NCBI RefSeq assembly: GCF_008011665.1
Contig: NZ_VOWJ01000033.1
Span: 1-64,000 of the forward strand
DNA from: Campylobacter volucris
GTDB taxonomy: Bacteria; Campylobacterota; Campylobacteria; Campylobacterales; Campylobacteraceae
Direction: 5' to 3'
DNA: 64,000 nucleotides
A program made the position numbers and the translations under genes. Positions within the stretch are counted from its first letter, which is position 1, and every line of letters begins with the position of its first letter. Below the pieces are notes generated by a model. It saw only the letters and a program-made list of their open reading frames with translations, was not told where the DNA came from and did not search any database. Shown in pieces: positions 45,054-55,113 of this stretch.

Positions 45054-45932
45054 TTAGCAAATTTTAAAGCCTTCATTGTCAAAATCTAAAAGCTTAACTC
45101 GAAAGTTACCAAATTTATTTTTAAGCTTTTCTTGAATATTTTTTGCATCATCATTATAAGCTAAGGTAAAAAAGCTTGAGCCTGAACCTGAAAGTGTGCT
45201 CATAAGAGCATTATTTTGCAAAGAAATTTTTTGCACTTCAAATAAATCTGGCAAAATTTTCATTCTTTGTTCTTGATGAAGCTTATCCAAACTAGCATAT
45301 TTTAATAAATCATATTTTTTTTCTAAAAAACATGCGGTTAAAAATGAAGAATGACAAAGATTAAAAACCCCATCACTAAAATTGATTTTTTTTGCTAAAA
45401 CTGATCTTGATTTTTGAGTATTCATAGGCACATTTGGTATGGTAATGATAGCTTTTAAATCTTTATCTATATTTTTTTTAATGGCTAAAACTTTATCATT
45501 TTGCACTATAGAACATACAAAACCACCAAGTGTAGCTGGGGCTATATTATCTGGATGATTTTCAAATTTTAAAGCTTCATTTAAAATAGTATTTTTATCT
45601 ATCTTGAAACCACTCATACCATAAGCACAAGCAATAGCTGCTACAATAACAGCAGAAGAACTCCCCATACCTCTTGATAAAGGAATTTTATTGTAAAAAA
45701 TAAAACGAAAATTTTCTTTTTTACCGCTTAATCTTTGATAAATTTCATTAAAAATATTTATAAAAGTATTGTTTTTTTTAAGGTACATATTATTTTCACC
45801 TTCTCCATGCACGCTAATACTAAAAAATTTTGATTTTTCTACTATGGTTTGATTGTAATATCTTAAACTTAAACCTAGACAATCAAACCCTGGGCCTAAA
45901 TTGGCACTTGTAGCAGGAACTAAAATTTTCAT
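45054..45932 (-). CDS. thrB: Homoserine kinase
   Basis: GHMP-family kinase that phosphorylates homoserine for threonine synthesis. Starts with PATSANLGPGFDCLGLSL; the ATP loop is PLSRGMGSSSAVIVAA (about 90-105) and STLSGSGSSFF is the third GHMP motif. 292 residues is normal. It corresponds to Cj0134 and lies seven bases after the tsaB gene. Confidence 0.94.
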   Translation of the reverse strand: MKILVPATSANLGPGFDCLGLSLRYYNQTIVEKSKFFSISVHGEGENNMYLKKNNTFINIFNEIYQRLSGKKENFRFIFYNKIPLSRGMGSSSAVIVAAIACAYGMSGFKIDKNTILNEALKFENHPDNIAPATLGGFVCSIVQNDKVLAIKKNIDKDLKAIITIPNVPMNTQKSRSVLAKKINFSDGVFNLCHSSFLTACFLEKKYDLLKYASLDKLHQEQRMKILPDLFEVQKISLQNNALMSTLSGSGSSFFTLAYNDDAKNIQEKLKNKFGNFRVKLLDFDNEGFKIC

Positions 45933-45939
45933 TTAAACC

Positions 45940-46377
45940 TCAATTAATCGCATCTAAGACATAAAAAGGAGTATGATCCTCACTCAAATTTAAATTTTTC
46001 AAACTTTGTGGCATAAAAAATTTCCCAGCTTGTGCTTTTTGTAAGCAAATATCACCTTTTTCATTTTTTACAAAACACAAATGTTTATTAGCTGGTATTG
46101 GCTCGTTATTATTTAACTCAAAAGCATTTATGGCTAACAAAGGTATGTTTTTAACAATAGCTAAAGTTTTAAACGATACATAGCTAATCTTAATACCCAT
46201 ATATGAACCTGGTCCATGAACATAAATTAATTTTTCAAGCTCATACTTAAAAAGTATTTCTTGCATTATTTTGGGTAAAATTTCACTTACTTTTAAATCA
46301 TTTTCAATAAGCTCTAATAAATTCTCATTTTCATAAATTCCAAGCATTAAAGGCTTAGAAATAGCATTTAAAAGCAA
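45940..46377 (-). CDS. tsaB: Short TsaB-like protein (t6A tRNA modification)
   Basis: 145 residues with the TsaB/YeaZ motif GPGSYMGIKISYVSFKTLA (about residues 56-74). TsaB helps TsaD and TsaE make N6-threonylcarbamoyladenosine at A37. The protein lacks the full C-terminal half of E. coli TsaB, as is common in epsilonproteobacteria. Assigned from the motif and from position between lpxC and thrB; TsaB symbol is reasonable but not certain. Confidence 0.75.
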   Translation of the reverse strand: MLLNAISKPLMLGIYENENLLELIENDLKVSEILPKIMQEILFKYELEKLIYVHGPGSYMGIKISYVSFKTLAIVKNIPLLAINAFELNNNEPIPANKHLCFVKNEKGDICLQKAQAGKFFMPQSLKNLNLSEDHTPFYVLDAIN

Positions 46378-46388
46378 AGTAATCTTTT

Positions 46389-47273
46389 TTATGCAAAAAC
46401 CTTTTCATAGACTTTTTGAGTACTTTTTTCTAAGCTTACCACCTCATATGCACTAGAATCTTTTAATAATTCTTTTGTTAAAAGATGATTAAGTTTATGC
46501 GAACCCGCATAAGAAGTATAATTTCCAAAAACTCTATACCCAAGCAAAGTCAAATCCCCAATAGCATCTAAAATTTTATGACGCACAAACTCGTCTTTAA
46601 AGCGCAAACCTTCAGGATTTAAAATACGATTATCATCAATTACTACTGCATTCTCCAAGCTTCCACCAAGACCTAAATTCATAGCTCTTAGTGCTTGAAC
46701 ATCTTTTAAAAAGCCAAAAGTCCTAGCCCTTGCTATTTGCTCGATATAGTTTTGCTTACTAAATTCAAAACAATAATTTTGTTTTCCGATGATAGGATTA
46801 TCAAATTCTATAGTATAGTTTATAATAGGCATATCTGTAGGACTTAAGCGAACAAATTTATTACCTTCTTTAACTTCAATAGTTTTTTTAATCACTAAAA
46901 TTTTCTTTACCTCATCAAGCTCTTTTAAACCTGCTTCATCAAGCATCATACAAAAACCTATACTACTACCATCCATAACAGGAGCCTCATTAGCGCTTAA
47001 TACGATACGAATATTATCTATACCATAAGCATTAATAGCACTCATTAAATGCTCTATAGTTGAGATATATCCTCTTTGATCTCCTATTACTGTGGCCATT
47101 TTTGTGTCAATGACATTTTGAGGCTTGGCTTCATAAGAAATTCCAAGATCACTTCTATAAAAAACTATGCCACTATTTGCCTCTAATGGTTCTAATTGGA
47201 TACTAATTGGTTCTCCTTTATGCAAGCCTATACCTACACCTTTTACAATCTTTTCTATAGTTGTTTGATTCAT
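46389..47273 (-). CDS. lpxC: UDP-3-O-acyl-N-acetylglucosamine deacetylase
   Basis: Zinc deacetylase, committed step of lipid A synthesis. Zinc ligands lie in STIEHLMSA (His) and HKILDAIGDL (His and Asp); the catalytic loop NEAPVMDGSS is present and GSHKLNHLL near the end carries the catalytic His. The frame opens at 47282, but ATG 47273 gives MNQTTIEKIVKGVGIGLHKG, the family length (294), and no overlap with the upstream gene. It corresponds to Cj0132. Confidence 0.95.
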   Translation of the reverse strand: MNQTTIEKIVKGVGIGLHKGEPISIQLEPLEANSGIVFYRSDLGISYEAKPQNVIDTKMATVIGDQRGYISTIEHLMSAINAYGIDNIRIVLSANEAPVMDGSSIGFCMMLDEAGLKELDEVKKILVIKKTIEVKEGNKFVRLSPTDMPIINYTIEFDNPIIGKQNYCFEFSKQNYIEQIARARTFGFLKDVQALRAMNLGLGGSLENAVVIDDNRILNPEGLRFKDEFVRHKILDAIGDLTLLGYRVFGNYTSYAGSHKLNHLLTKELLKDSSAYEVVSLEKSTQKVYEKVFA

Positions 47274-47274
47274 C

Positions 47275-48654
47275 TTATTCACTCAAAATTTTTTTCTTAC
47301 TTGAATTTAAAACATTATATATATTATCTTTTATCCATTTTGCATCCTGCCATTGTTCAGGACGCACCTCAATTCCTTGAACCAATACTCCAAAATGCAC
47401 ATGATCTCCAAGTGCCAAGCCTGTAGTTCCGGTAGTGCCTATGATTTCTCCTGCTTTAACTTTATCTCCTACATTTACTTTTGCATCAGTACAATGCCCA
47501 TAAAGAGTATAAATTCCAAAGCCATGATAAATAATAATATTTAATCCATAAATTCCATTTTCTTGGACAAGGACAACTTCACCATCATTATTACTAATAA
47601 TAGGAGCTTCTTTAACACTAGCCAAATCAAGTCCCATATGATAAGAACTACTCAAAGGTTCATTATTATAAGAATAAAATCTATGATCAGCATAATCAGC
47701 AACTTTTTGACCATTTTTTAAAGGTGCAAAAAGATTTATCTTAAAATTGTTGATAATATCATCTGGAACCTTACTCGTAATCTCATGTATCAATGCTTCA
47801 TTAGAATTTCTTAAATCTTCATTGACAAATTTAAATTTTTCAAGTCTAGTTAATTCTCGACCCTTTGGAGCATATGTTTTAGCTAAAAATTCAATTTTAC
47901 CATCTATAAATTTATCATTTAATTTTATATTAGATACTCGGTATTTTTTATTAGCAAAATAGTATCTAATTCTTTGTTTATTAATATTTCCTGCTTTATC
48001 TTTAGCTACAATATAAGCTCTAAAATTTTCATCTTTAACATCCCAAGGAATCAATGCTGCGTAGTATCCTTTTTTAACAAAAGGAATTGCTTTAAATACT
48101 CTATCTTTATCAGTTATTATATACACATCTTCTAAATTTTCATCATTTGCTTTAAATACTACACTACCTACTCCACCTTGTTCTATTTGATAAGAATTAT
48201 TTATAATATCTACTGCAGGATTTTTTGTATCTACTATAATTTTTACCTCTTTAGAAGCAATATTTCCTAAGAAAAGATTCCAAAAGCTACTATCACTAGC
48301 TTCGATTAAAAGCTTATATGAATTTATTTTTTCTTTATAAGCTAATTTCGGAAGTTTTAAATCAAAGCGTATATTTTTCTTTTTTCCTTGAACTTTTTCA
48401 TTGACTAAAATTTGGCCATTTAGCTCATTGTCTTTAAATAAAGTTACTTTTACATCTTTTAGAGTAATTTTATCATCAATTTCTATAGTAATTGGATTAT
48501 TTAAATTGCTATATATAACTTCTGCTTTAGTTTTAATAATAGGAACTCCTCTTTCAAACCATCCTGTATTTAAAACAAAAGCGGCTATGATGATTAATAC
48601 CAAAAATACTAAGAAAAACCATTTTTTATTTGATCTTTTACGAGCAAAAACCAT
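47275..48654 (-). CDS. M23 family peptidoglycan endopeptidase
   Basis: Membrane-anchored murein hydrolase: one N-terminal helix (about 13-30), a ~280-residue periplasmic part, and a C-terminal LytM domain with both zinc motifs intact, HMGLD (HxxxD) and HVHFG (HxH), so it should be active. Such enzymes cut peptide cross-links and, in Campylobacter, help set helical shape. It corresponds to Cj0131. ATG 48654 with AAGG upstream fits better than the open frame to 48693. It ends two bases before lpxC starts. Confidence 0.88.
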   Translation of the reverse strand: MVFARKRSNKKWFFLVFLVLIIIAAFVLNTGWFERGVPIIKTKAEVIYSNLNNPITIEIDDKITLKDVKVTLFKDNELNGQILVNEKVQGKKKNIRFDLKLPKLAYKEKINSYKLLIEASDSSFWNLFLGNIASKEVKIIVDTKNPAVDIINNSYQIEQGGVGSVVFKANDENLEDVYIITDKDRVFKAIPFVKKGYYAALIPWDVKDENFRAYIVAKDKAGNINKQRIRYYFANKKYRVSNIKLNDKFIDGKIEFLAKTYAPKGRELTRLEKFKFVNEDLRNSNEALIHEITSKVPDDIINNFKINLFAPLKNGQKVADYADHRFYSYNNEPLSSSYHMGLDLASVKEAPIISNNDGEVVLVQENGIYGLNIIIYHGFGIYTLYGHCTDAKVNVGDKVKAGEIIGTTGTTGLALGDHVHFGVLVQGIEVRPEQWQDAKWIKDNIYNVLNSSKKKILSE

Positions 48655-48701
48655 TTCTACCTTCAATCTTAAAAATTTAATTTTGTTATACAATATATTA
48701 T

Positions 48702-48707
48702 TCTATA
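48702..48707 (-). promoter_or_regulatory. Putative -10 for the M23-lpxC operon
   Basis: On the minus strand TTTGCTATAGA has a TG-C-TATAGA extended -10 about 50 bases before the M23 start. Confidence 0.4.
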
Positions 48708-48864
48708 GCAAATTAAGAGTAAATTAATAGATAAAAATTACAAAATTTCTCTCAAATTTCTTTGTATCTTTAAAATATAGATAAAAATCTTTTATGTGAA
48801 TCAAATCTAACTATTCCAACTTTTATAATTTTGCATTAAAAACTATTGATTAAAAATATTTTGC

Positions 48865-48870
48865 TATCAT
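48865..48870 (+). promoter_or_regulatory. Putative extended -10 for bamA
   Basis: TTTTGCTATCAT has TG-C-TATCAT 36 bases before the bamA ATG (48906). The gap 48694-48899 holds no gene; it contains this and the divergent promoter. Confidence 0.4.
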
Positions 48871-48905
48871 AATGCTTTTGTATATAAAATTTTAGGTAAT
48901 TGCTA

Positions 48906-51122
48906 ATGAGAAAATGGTTTATATTTTTTGCGCTATCAAGCTCACTTTGTGCATCTACTATTAAAGAAATTAAATTTGAAGGTTTGTCTCAACTTTCCAA
49001 AGAAAGTGCTTTAGCTATTTCAAAGCTAAAAATTGGACAAAAAATTAACCTTGCAAATATAGACACAGCTGTTAAAAATCTTTTTAGTAGAAACTATTTT
49101 AAAGACATAGTGGTAGAAGAAAATAATGGAGTGATTATTTTTAAAGTAGTTGAAAAACCTTCCATTGGAAAAATAGATATACAAGGTATCGCAAGTAATG
49201 ATAGAAAACAAATAGAAAATCTTGTAGGATTAAAACCTGGTCTTTTATATGATGAAAATTCTATTAAAGAATCCATAGAAAAAATAAAGCTTTTCTATCA
49301 AGCAAAAGGCTTTTACGACACTGTAGTAGAAGTAAAAAGTGAGAAACTTAGTAACTCTAGCGCTTTAAAAGTTACCTTTATCGTCAATCGCGGTGAAAAT
49401 ATTATTATAGAAAATGTCCATTTAAGTGGGGCTAAAAAATTAGATTATTCAGATATAGAACCAGCTATTGCTAATAAACAAAGAGAACTATTGGGTTGGA
49501 TGTGGGGCTTTAATGATGGAAAACTTAAAATTTTTGATTTAGAAAGTGATAGCTCAAGAATCTCTGATGTGTATTTAAAAAAAGGTTATTTGGATGTTAG
49601 CGTATCTCCAGCATTTTTAAAAACTTACATGGATACTTACCAAGCTGATTTAACTTATTTTATCAATGAAGGTGAAATTTATAAAGTCAAAGATATTCAA
49701 ATTTATAATCCTGTTTTTAGCGAGGAAGAAAATAAAAAATTAGTAAAAGATCTTGAATTAAGCATAGGAAAAAAAGTCAATATAGAAAAATTAAGAAAAG
49801 ATATAAAAACCATAGAAACAAAAACTGCTGATTTAGGTTATGCTTATACCCAAGTTATACCAGATATTCAAAAAGATAAAGAAAAGCATGAAGCTGTGAT
49901 AATATTTAAAGTCATACCAAATGAAAAAGTTTATATAAGAAATGTTGAAATTTCAGGTAATACAAAAACAGTCGATAGAGTCATTCGTAGAGAGCTTTAC
50001 CTAACCGAAGGAAACCTTTACAACCGAACAGATTTGATAGATTCGCGCAACGCATTAAGAAGAACTGCCTATTTTGAAAATGTAGATATAAAAGAACAAA
50101 GAGTTGATGATACCCATATGGACTTGATAGTTGAAGTCAAAGAAGCTTCAACTGGAGCTATATCAGGCGGTATTGGCTATGGCACAAGTGATGGAATCTT
50201 GCTTAGCGCTTCTTTATCGGATGCAAATATTTTAGGTTCTGGTATGAAAGGTAGTGTTAATATCGATAAAGGCGATGAAACTTTATCAGGAAGAGTAACT
50301 TTAAAAAATCCAAGGGTAAATGATAGTGAGTATTCACTTGGTGGATCTTTATATTCTGATCGTTTTGAATGGAATAGCTATGATGAAAGAAATCATGGTT
50401 TTGACATTAGCGTAGGTAAATCTTTAGGAAGATACACTAGTGTAGATCTTACTTACAATCTTGAACAAAGTGATATTTATCATTTGAGCGATCGTTTGAT
50501 TAATCAAGGCTATAAATTAGGAAAAAGCTATAAAAGTTCTATTGCTCCATCTATTGTATTTAATAATACAGATGATTATTATTTACCAAGAACTGGGTTT
50601 ATCGCTTCTACTACTTTAGAATATGCAGGATTAGGTGGGGATCAAAAATTTATTAGCTCAACTAGTAAATTTAATTATTATCAAGGTTTGGAAGATTACA
50701 TAGGCTGGGATTTAATTTATCGTTATAAGGCAAGTTTTTATAAGGTATGGGATCAAGGATATTTACCAATTAATGAAAAATTATACCTAGGTGGTATAGG
50801 AACGATTCGAGGTTTTGATAGAAGAAGTGTTAGTCCTAAAAATGCATGGGGAGATGAGACTGGAGGAACTATAGCATTTGCAAATTCTGTAGAGCTTAGT
50901 TTTCCTATATTTGATAGAATCAAACTTAGAGGAAGTGTCTTTTTTGATTATGGCACTATAGGAGAAAGTTCAATCACTCAAATTCAAAGATGGAGCACTG
51001 GGGTGGGTTTTGAATGGCTAACACCGCTTGGGGCTTTGAATTTAGTTTTTGCTAAACCATTTAATACTAGATCAACTGATGATTTAAGCAAATTTGAATT
51101 TATGTTAGGCGCAAGATTTTAA
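48906..51122 (+). CDS. bamA: Outer membrane assembly protein BamA
   Basis: Central Omp85 insertase for outer-membrane beta-barrel proteins. A signal peptide (MRKWFIFFALSSSLCAS) precedes five POTRA domains (about 20-400) and a C-terminal 16-strand barrel, with the conserved loop motif GGIGTIRGF (VRGF/Y equivalent is IRGF) and a terminal phenylalanine (LGARF). ATG 48906 replaces the open TTG at 48900. 738 residues is normal. It corresponds to Cj0129c and faces the M23-lpxC operon divergently. Confidence 0.95.
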   Translation: MRKWFIFFALSSSLCASTIKEIKFEGLSQLSKESALAISKLKIGQKINLANIDTAVKNLFSRNYFKDIVVEENNGVIIFKVVEKPSIGKIDIQGIASNDRKQIENLVGLKPGLLYDENSIKESIEKIKLFYQAKGFYDTVVEVKSEKLSNSSALKVTFIVNRGENIIIENVHLSGAKKLDYSDIEPAIANKQRELLGWMWGFNDGKLKIFDLESDSSRISDVYLKKGYLDVSVSPAFLKTYMDTYQADLTYFINEGEIYKVKDIQIYNPVFSEEENKKLVKDLELSIGKKVNIEKLRKDIKTIETKTADLGYAYTQVIPDIQKDKEKHEAVIIFKVIPNEKVYIRNVEISGNTKTVDRVIRRELYLTEGNLYNRTDLIDSRNALRRTAYFENVDIKEQRVDDTHMDLIVEVKEASTGAISGGIGYGTSDGILLSASLSDANILGSGMKGSVNIDKGDETLSGRVTLKNPRVNDSEYSLGGSLYSDRFEWNSYDERNHGFDISVGKSLGRYTSVDLTYNLEQSDIYHLSDRLINQGYKLGKSYKSSIAPSIVFNNTDDYYLPRTGFIASTTLEYAGLGGDQKFISSTSKFNYYQGLEDYIGWDLIYRYKASFYKVWDQGYLPINEKLYLGGIGTIRGFDRRSVSPKNAWGDETGGTIAFANSVELSFPIFDRIKLRGSVFFDYGTIGESSITQIQRWSTGVGFEWLTPLGALNLVFAKPFNTRSTDDLSKFEFMLGARF

Positions 51123-51163
51123 AATCTTGTTATAATTTTGAAATTTTATTTTAGGTAGAGATG

Positions 51164-52006
51164 ATGAATTTTTTAGATATTTTTTCTAGTATAAGACGCA
51201 AACAAGCAACCCCAAATGAAGCACCAAATCACTGGGTAAAATGTAATTCTTGTCATGCACTAATGTACTACAAAGAAATAGAAACTTCTTATAATGTTTG
51301 CCCAAAATGCAATTTTCACATGAGACTTTCTCCATTAAAACGCATAGAATTATTAAGTGATGAAAACTCTTTTATAGAAATGGATAAAGATCTACACGCT
51401 ATAGATCCTTTAAAATTTGTTGATAGTAAATCTTATAAAAAAAGATTAGCAGAAAATGAAGAAAAAACAGGTAGAAAAAGTGCTCTTATAAGTGGAGAAT
51501 GTACTATAGATGGAACAAAAACTCAACTTGTTGTTTTTGATTTTTCTTTTATGGGTGGAAGTTTAGGTTCGGTTGAGGGTGAAAAAATTGTAAGAGCGAT
51601 AGAAAGAGCGATAGAAAAAAAGACTCCTGTAGTAATTGTAAGTGCTAGTGGTGGTGCTAGAATGCAAGAAAGTACTTATTCTTTAATGCAAATGAGCAAA
51701 ACAAGTGCGGCATTAAAACTTTTAGCTGAAGAAAAATTACCCTTTATTTCAGTATTAACCGATCCTACTATGGGTGGAGTAAGTGCATCTTTTGCATGGC
51801 TTGGAGATATTATCATAGCTGAACCTGGAGCATTAGTAGGCTTTGCTGGCGCAAGAGTTATCAAGCAGACTATAGGAGCTGATTTACCTGAAGGTTTCCA
51901 AAGAGCTGAATTTTTACTTGAACACGGCTTAATTGATGCTATAGTAGAAAGAAATGATCATAAAAAATTTATTGGTGATTTTTTAAGATTTTTTTCTAAA
52001 AATTAA
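51164..52006 (+). CDS. accD: Acetyl-CoA carboxylase subunit beta
   Basis: Carboxyltransferase beta subunit for malonyl-CoA synthesis. Four-cysteine zinc ribbon near the start (CNSCHALM and CPKCNF), then the CoA-binding [24 protein letters not shown] and [11 protein letters not shown] motifs. Two ATGs occur in a row; the second (51164) matches the usual MNFxDIxSxIRRKQ start. 280 residues. Starts the plus-strand run accD-rlmH-dksA-membrane protein-dus, where genes are only 0-8 bases apart or overlap. Confidence 0.96.
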   Translation: MNFLDIFSSIRRKQATPNEAPNHWVKCNSCHALMYYKEIETSYNVCPKCNFHMRLSPLKRIELLSDENSFIEMDKDLHAIDPLKFVDSKSYKKRLAENEEKTGRKSALISGECTIDGTKTQLVVFDFSFMGGSLGSVEGEKIVRAIERAIEKKTPVVIVSASGGARMQESTYSLMQMSKTSAALKLLAEEKLPFISVLTDPTMGGVSASFAWLGDIIIAEPGALVGFAGARVIKQTIGADLPEGFQRAEFLLEHGLIDAIVERNDHKKFIGDFLRFFSKN

Positions 52007-52008
52007 AA

Positions 52009-52464
52009 ATGCAAATTCAAATCATTAGCATACAAAAAAATAACAATGATGAATTTTATAAGCTTAATGAATACTATATCAAGCTTATAAAAAAATTTGC
52101 AAATTTTAATCAAATATGTGTTTTTAATAATAAAATAGCTAACGCACAAAATATTAATACCAATGAAGCAAAAAAAGCTTATACTCAAGCTTTAAATCCC
52201 TACAAGAAAGGTTTTTGTATAGCCTTGGATGAAAAAGGAAAAGAATTTACAAGTATTGAATTTGCTTCGTTTTTACAAGATAAAAATGAAATTTCTTTTT
52301 TCATAGGTGGAGCATATGGCTTTGAAAAAACTTTTCTTGAACAAATGGATATAAATTTAGCTTTAAGTAAAATGACTTTAGCCCATAAATTTGCAAAAAC
52401 AATGCTTTTAGAACAAATTTATCGAGCATTTTGCATTAATACAAACCATCCATACCACAAATAG
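52009..52464 (+). CDS. rlmH: 23S rRNA pseudouridine-1915 methyltransferase RlmH
   Basis: SPOUT methyltransferase acting on the 70S ribosome. 151 residues; the SAM-binding knot is visible as [25 protein letters not shown] and [22 protein letters not shown] (motif shown as its main parts). It lies two bases after accD. Confidence 0.93.
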   Translation: MQIQIISIQKNNNDEFYKLNEYYIKLIKKFANFNQICVFNNKIANAQNINTNEAKKAYTQALNPYKKGFCIALDEKGKEFTSIEFASFLQDKNEISFFIGGAYGFEKTFLEQMDINLALSKMTLAHKFAKTMLLEQIYRAFCINTNHPYHK

Positions 52465-52472
52465 GAGCATTT

Positions 52473-52829
52473 ATGCAAGAATTACAACTTGAAGAATTTA
52501 AACTTATTCTTGAAAAAAGACAAGAAGAAATTTTACAAGAGCTTCAAGGTAATATAACTAATATCAAGAATCTCCACAGTAGCGAACCACGCGATGAAGT
52601 AGATATACAACAAATTGATAATAGCTCACACATTGATTTTACGATAAATGAAAATTTAAAAAAAGAATTAAATGAAATTAAGCTTTCATTAAGTAAAATA
52701 GATAACAACACCTACGGAATTTGCGAATATTGTGAGGAATACATTCACCCTGAAAGATTGAAAGTCAAACCTCATGCAAAATATTGCATTAATTGTCGTG
52801 AAAATTTAGAAAAAAGGAAAGAAATATGA
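52473..52829 (+). CDS. dksA: DksA/TraR-family zinc-finger protein
   Basis: 118 residues: a coiled-coil N-terminus (QEEILQELQGNITNI) followed by a C4 zinc finger (YGICEYCEEYIHPERL and YCINCREN). DksA-like proteins bind RNA polymerase and, in Campylobacter, reduce ribosomal RNA synthesis under stress. It corresponds to Cj0125c. Its end overlaps the next gene by four bases. Confidence 0.9.
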   Translation: MQELQLEEFKLILEKRQEEILQELQGNITNIKNLHSSEPRDEVDIQQIDNSSHIDFTINENLKKELNEIKLSLSKIDNNTYGICEYCEEYIHPERLKVKPHAKYCINCRENLEKRKEI

Positions 52830-53809
52830 AAGTAAAATTATTTTTCTTTGCAAGTTTGATTTATCTTTTAATCATCGCTGCTTTAGTTTATAATTTAAAT
52901 TTAGGTGATTATACTTTCACTCTTTCTACTTTTGAACTTACTTTGCCTATTAGCATATGGATCATTCTGCCTGCTTTTATTTTAATGATATTAGCACTTT
53001 TACATATGAGTTTTTATGGATTTTTAAAACATTTACAATTTAAAAATCTTATAAAAGATAGTAAAAACTATGAAAATTTAATCGAAAATTTATTACTCAA
53101 AAAAAATGTTAAAGTTAAATTTAAAACCCAAGAATTCCAAGATATAGAAAAAATTACCAAAAGTTTGGTATTTAAAGAAAAAGTGCAAAATGAAAAAATT
53201 GATATTATTATTGATATTTTAGATGAAATTTATAATGGATCTTTTGTAGATCTTAAAAAATATAAATTAGATTATAATAATGAAATTTTCATACTCAATG
53301 AGAAAAATCACTTCAGTAAAGACTATGATTATGCATTTTCATACTTAAAAAATAAAGAAAAATTAAACAATGATCTAGATATTAGTGCTTATAAAGCAAT
53401 TTTAAAACAAGCCCCTTATAACAAAATAAAAAGCTTAAAAATTCAAAAATCTCAAGAAGATATTTTAACTCTTTTCCAACGCTATGAATTAGAAAATTTA
53501 GAACTTTCACTTGCTGAAATAGAAATTTTACTAAGTATAAATGAAATCAATGAGCAAATATTTTTACAAAGTGCAAAAATTCTTTGTAAAAAAATAGAAC
53601 CTCAAAATTTAATAGTTTTATTTAAAAAGATCAAAGATACTCATACACAAGCTTTTAGAGCATATTGCTATATTTTGGTTGAATTTGGTATGTATGAAGA
53701 ATTAATGAGCGAATTAGGCAATGATCAACAAGAATTTAAAGATTTTAGACTTATATTGTTTTTAAAAGAACATAATAAAAAATTTGATTTAGATAAAATG
53801 ATACAATGA
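52826..53809 (+). CDS. Membrane protein with two N-terminal helices (Cj0124c-like)
   Basis: 327 residues: two membrane helices (about 5-25 and 42-65) with a short periplasmic loop, then a lysine-rich cytoplasmic part of ~260 residues that is mainly alpha-helical. I recognise no domain; the helical part could hold TPR-like repeats. It overlaps dksA and dus by four bases each, so it is strongly coupled to both. Position matches Cj0124c as I recall it. Confidence 0.75.
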   Translation: MKVKLFFFASLIYLLIIAALVYNLNLGDYTFTLSTFELTLPISIWIILPAFILMILALLHMSFYGFLKHLQFKNLIKDSKNYENLIENLLLKKNVKVKFKTQEFQDIEKITKSLVFKEKVQNEKIDIIIDILDEIYNGSFVDLKKYKLDYNNEIFILNEKNHFSKDYDYAFSYLKNKEKLNNDLDISAYKAILKQAPYNKIKSLKIQKSQEDILTLFQRYELENLELSLAEIEILLSINEINEQIFLQSAKILCKKIEPQNLIVLFKKIKDTHTQAFRAYCYILVEFGMYEELMSELGNDQQEFKDFRLILFLKEHNKKFDLDKMIQ

Positions 53810-54732
53810 TTGATTTTAAGCAAAAACCTTTATTTTTAGCTCCTATGGCTGGATTTTCTGACTTACCTTTGCGTAATTTAGTAAAACAATTTGGAGCTGA
53901 TGTTACAATTAGCGAGATGATCAGTTCTAATGCTTTAGTGTATGAAAGTGAAAAAACCTTAAAAATGCTACAAAAAGCCGAACTTGAAAATCCTTATATA
54001 GTTCAAATTGCAGGATCAGATGAAAAAATCATCAAACAAGCTGTAGAAATCTTAAATCGTTTTGATTTTATAGATGGAATTGATTTTAATTGTGGTTGCC
54101 CTGTAAATAAGGTCATAAAACAATGCTCAGGAAGTGCTCTTTTGCAAGATCTTGATAAATTACAAAAAATTTTAGAACTCATTAAAAAAACAAGCAAGAA
54201 AAAAACAACAAGTGTTAAAGTAAGATTAGGATATGATAAAAAAGATCCTATCTGTATAGCAAAAGCTTGTGAAAATGCTGGGGTTGATTTTATCAGCATG
54301 CATGGTCGAACAAGAAAGCAAATGTATAGTGGAAATGCTGATTATGAAGCCATAGCACTAGCTAAAGAAAATATCAAAATTCCTTTAGTTGCAAATGGCG
54401 ATATAAATGCTTTAAATGCTCAAGAAGTATTTAATAAAACTAAATGCGATGCATTAATGATAGGAAGAGCTAGTATAGGTAAACCTTGGATTTTTTATGA
54501 AATCAAGCAAGGTATAAAAATAGATAAAAAAACTAAAAATGAAATCATTTTTGCTCATTTTGAAGAAATGTTAAAACATTACAAAGAACAAGGTGTTAGT
54601 ATTTTTAGAAAGCATTTGCATGAATACTCCAAAGGACTTGAAGATGCTTCAAATTTTAGAGATCAAGTAAATCGCATTAACGATCCTCAAATTATGCGAG
54701 ATTGTATGAGAGAATTTTTCAATAAGGAATGA
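53806..54732 (+). CDS. dus: tRNA-dihydrouridine synthase
   Basis: FMN-dependent enzyme that reduces uridines in tRNA. LFLAPMAGFSDLPLRNL opens the TIM barrel; the catalytic cysteine is in NCGCPVNKVIKQCSGSALL, and MHGRTRKQMYSG, LVANGDI and MIGRASIGKPW are family motifs. 308 residues, DusB-like. The sigma-54-type promoter of the next gene overlaps its last codons. Confidence 0.93.
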   Translation: MIDFKQKPLFLAPMAGFSDLPLRNLVKQFGADVTISEMISSNALVYESEKTLKMLQKAELENPYIVQIAGSDEKIIKQAVEILNRFDFIDGIDFNCGCPVNKVIKQCSGSALLQDLDKLQKILELIKKTSKKKTTSVKVRLGYDKKDPICIAKACENAGVDFISMHGRTRKQMYSGNADYEAIALAKENIKIPLVANGDINALNAQEVFNKTKCDALMIGRASIGKPWIFYEIKQGIKIDKKTKNEIIFAHFEEMLKHYKEQGVSIFRKHLHEYSKGLEDASNFRDQVNRINDPQIMRDCMREFFNKE

Positions 54733-54742
54733 TTTTTGCTTG
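54724..54742 (+). promoter_or_regulatory. Sigma-54-type promoter before 106-residue gene
   Basis: AAGGAATGATTTTTGCTTG: GG at 54726-54727, ten bases, GC at 54738-54739. The 19 bases equal those at 10928-10946. It lies about 50 bases before the ATG at 54793, in a place with no other visible -10. Confidence 0.75.
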
Positions 54743-54792
54743 TTTAGCAATAAGCAATATAATGAAGAGATACCATAAAACAAGGAAGGTTA

Positions 54793-55113
54793 ATGGGAGC
54801 TCATATTAGTTCAAAAGGAATTTGTAAAGTAGTAGAAGGGATTAGAACAAGTGCAAATAACCTTGCAGCACATGCTTCAAAACTCAACAATCAAACTTTA
54901 AATTTTGAACAAATTTTACAAGAACAAAATCCAAAATGCATTAGTTCTTGCATCCAAGATTCACAACATCAACTTAGCAAGTTGCTAAAAAGTATAGAAA
55001 ATAGCAAGGAAGATATTTTCAAAGATGCTTGTGTTAATAATGTTGATATTATCGCAAGATTAAGACAAGAGGCGATTACAATGTATGATATTACTCTTAA
55101 AACCCCTCTTTAA
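54793..55113 (+). CDS. Small helical protein with sigma-54-type promoter (Cj0122-like)
   Basis: 106 residues, mostly helical and rich in Ser, Gln and Asn, without signal peptide; starts MGAHISSKGICKVVEGIRTS. A GGAAGG ribosome site precedes the ATG. No family recognised; by position it matches Cj0122. The upstream sigma-54-type core, identical to that of the FedD-like gene, suggests expression with the flagellar middle genes. It converges with recO and overlaps it by 17 bases. Confidence 0.7.
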   Translation: MGAHISSKGICKVVEGIRTSANNLAAHASKLNNQTLNFEQILQEQNPKCISSCIQDSQHQLSKLLKSIENSKEDIFKDACVNNVDIIARLRQEAITMYDITLKTPL

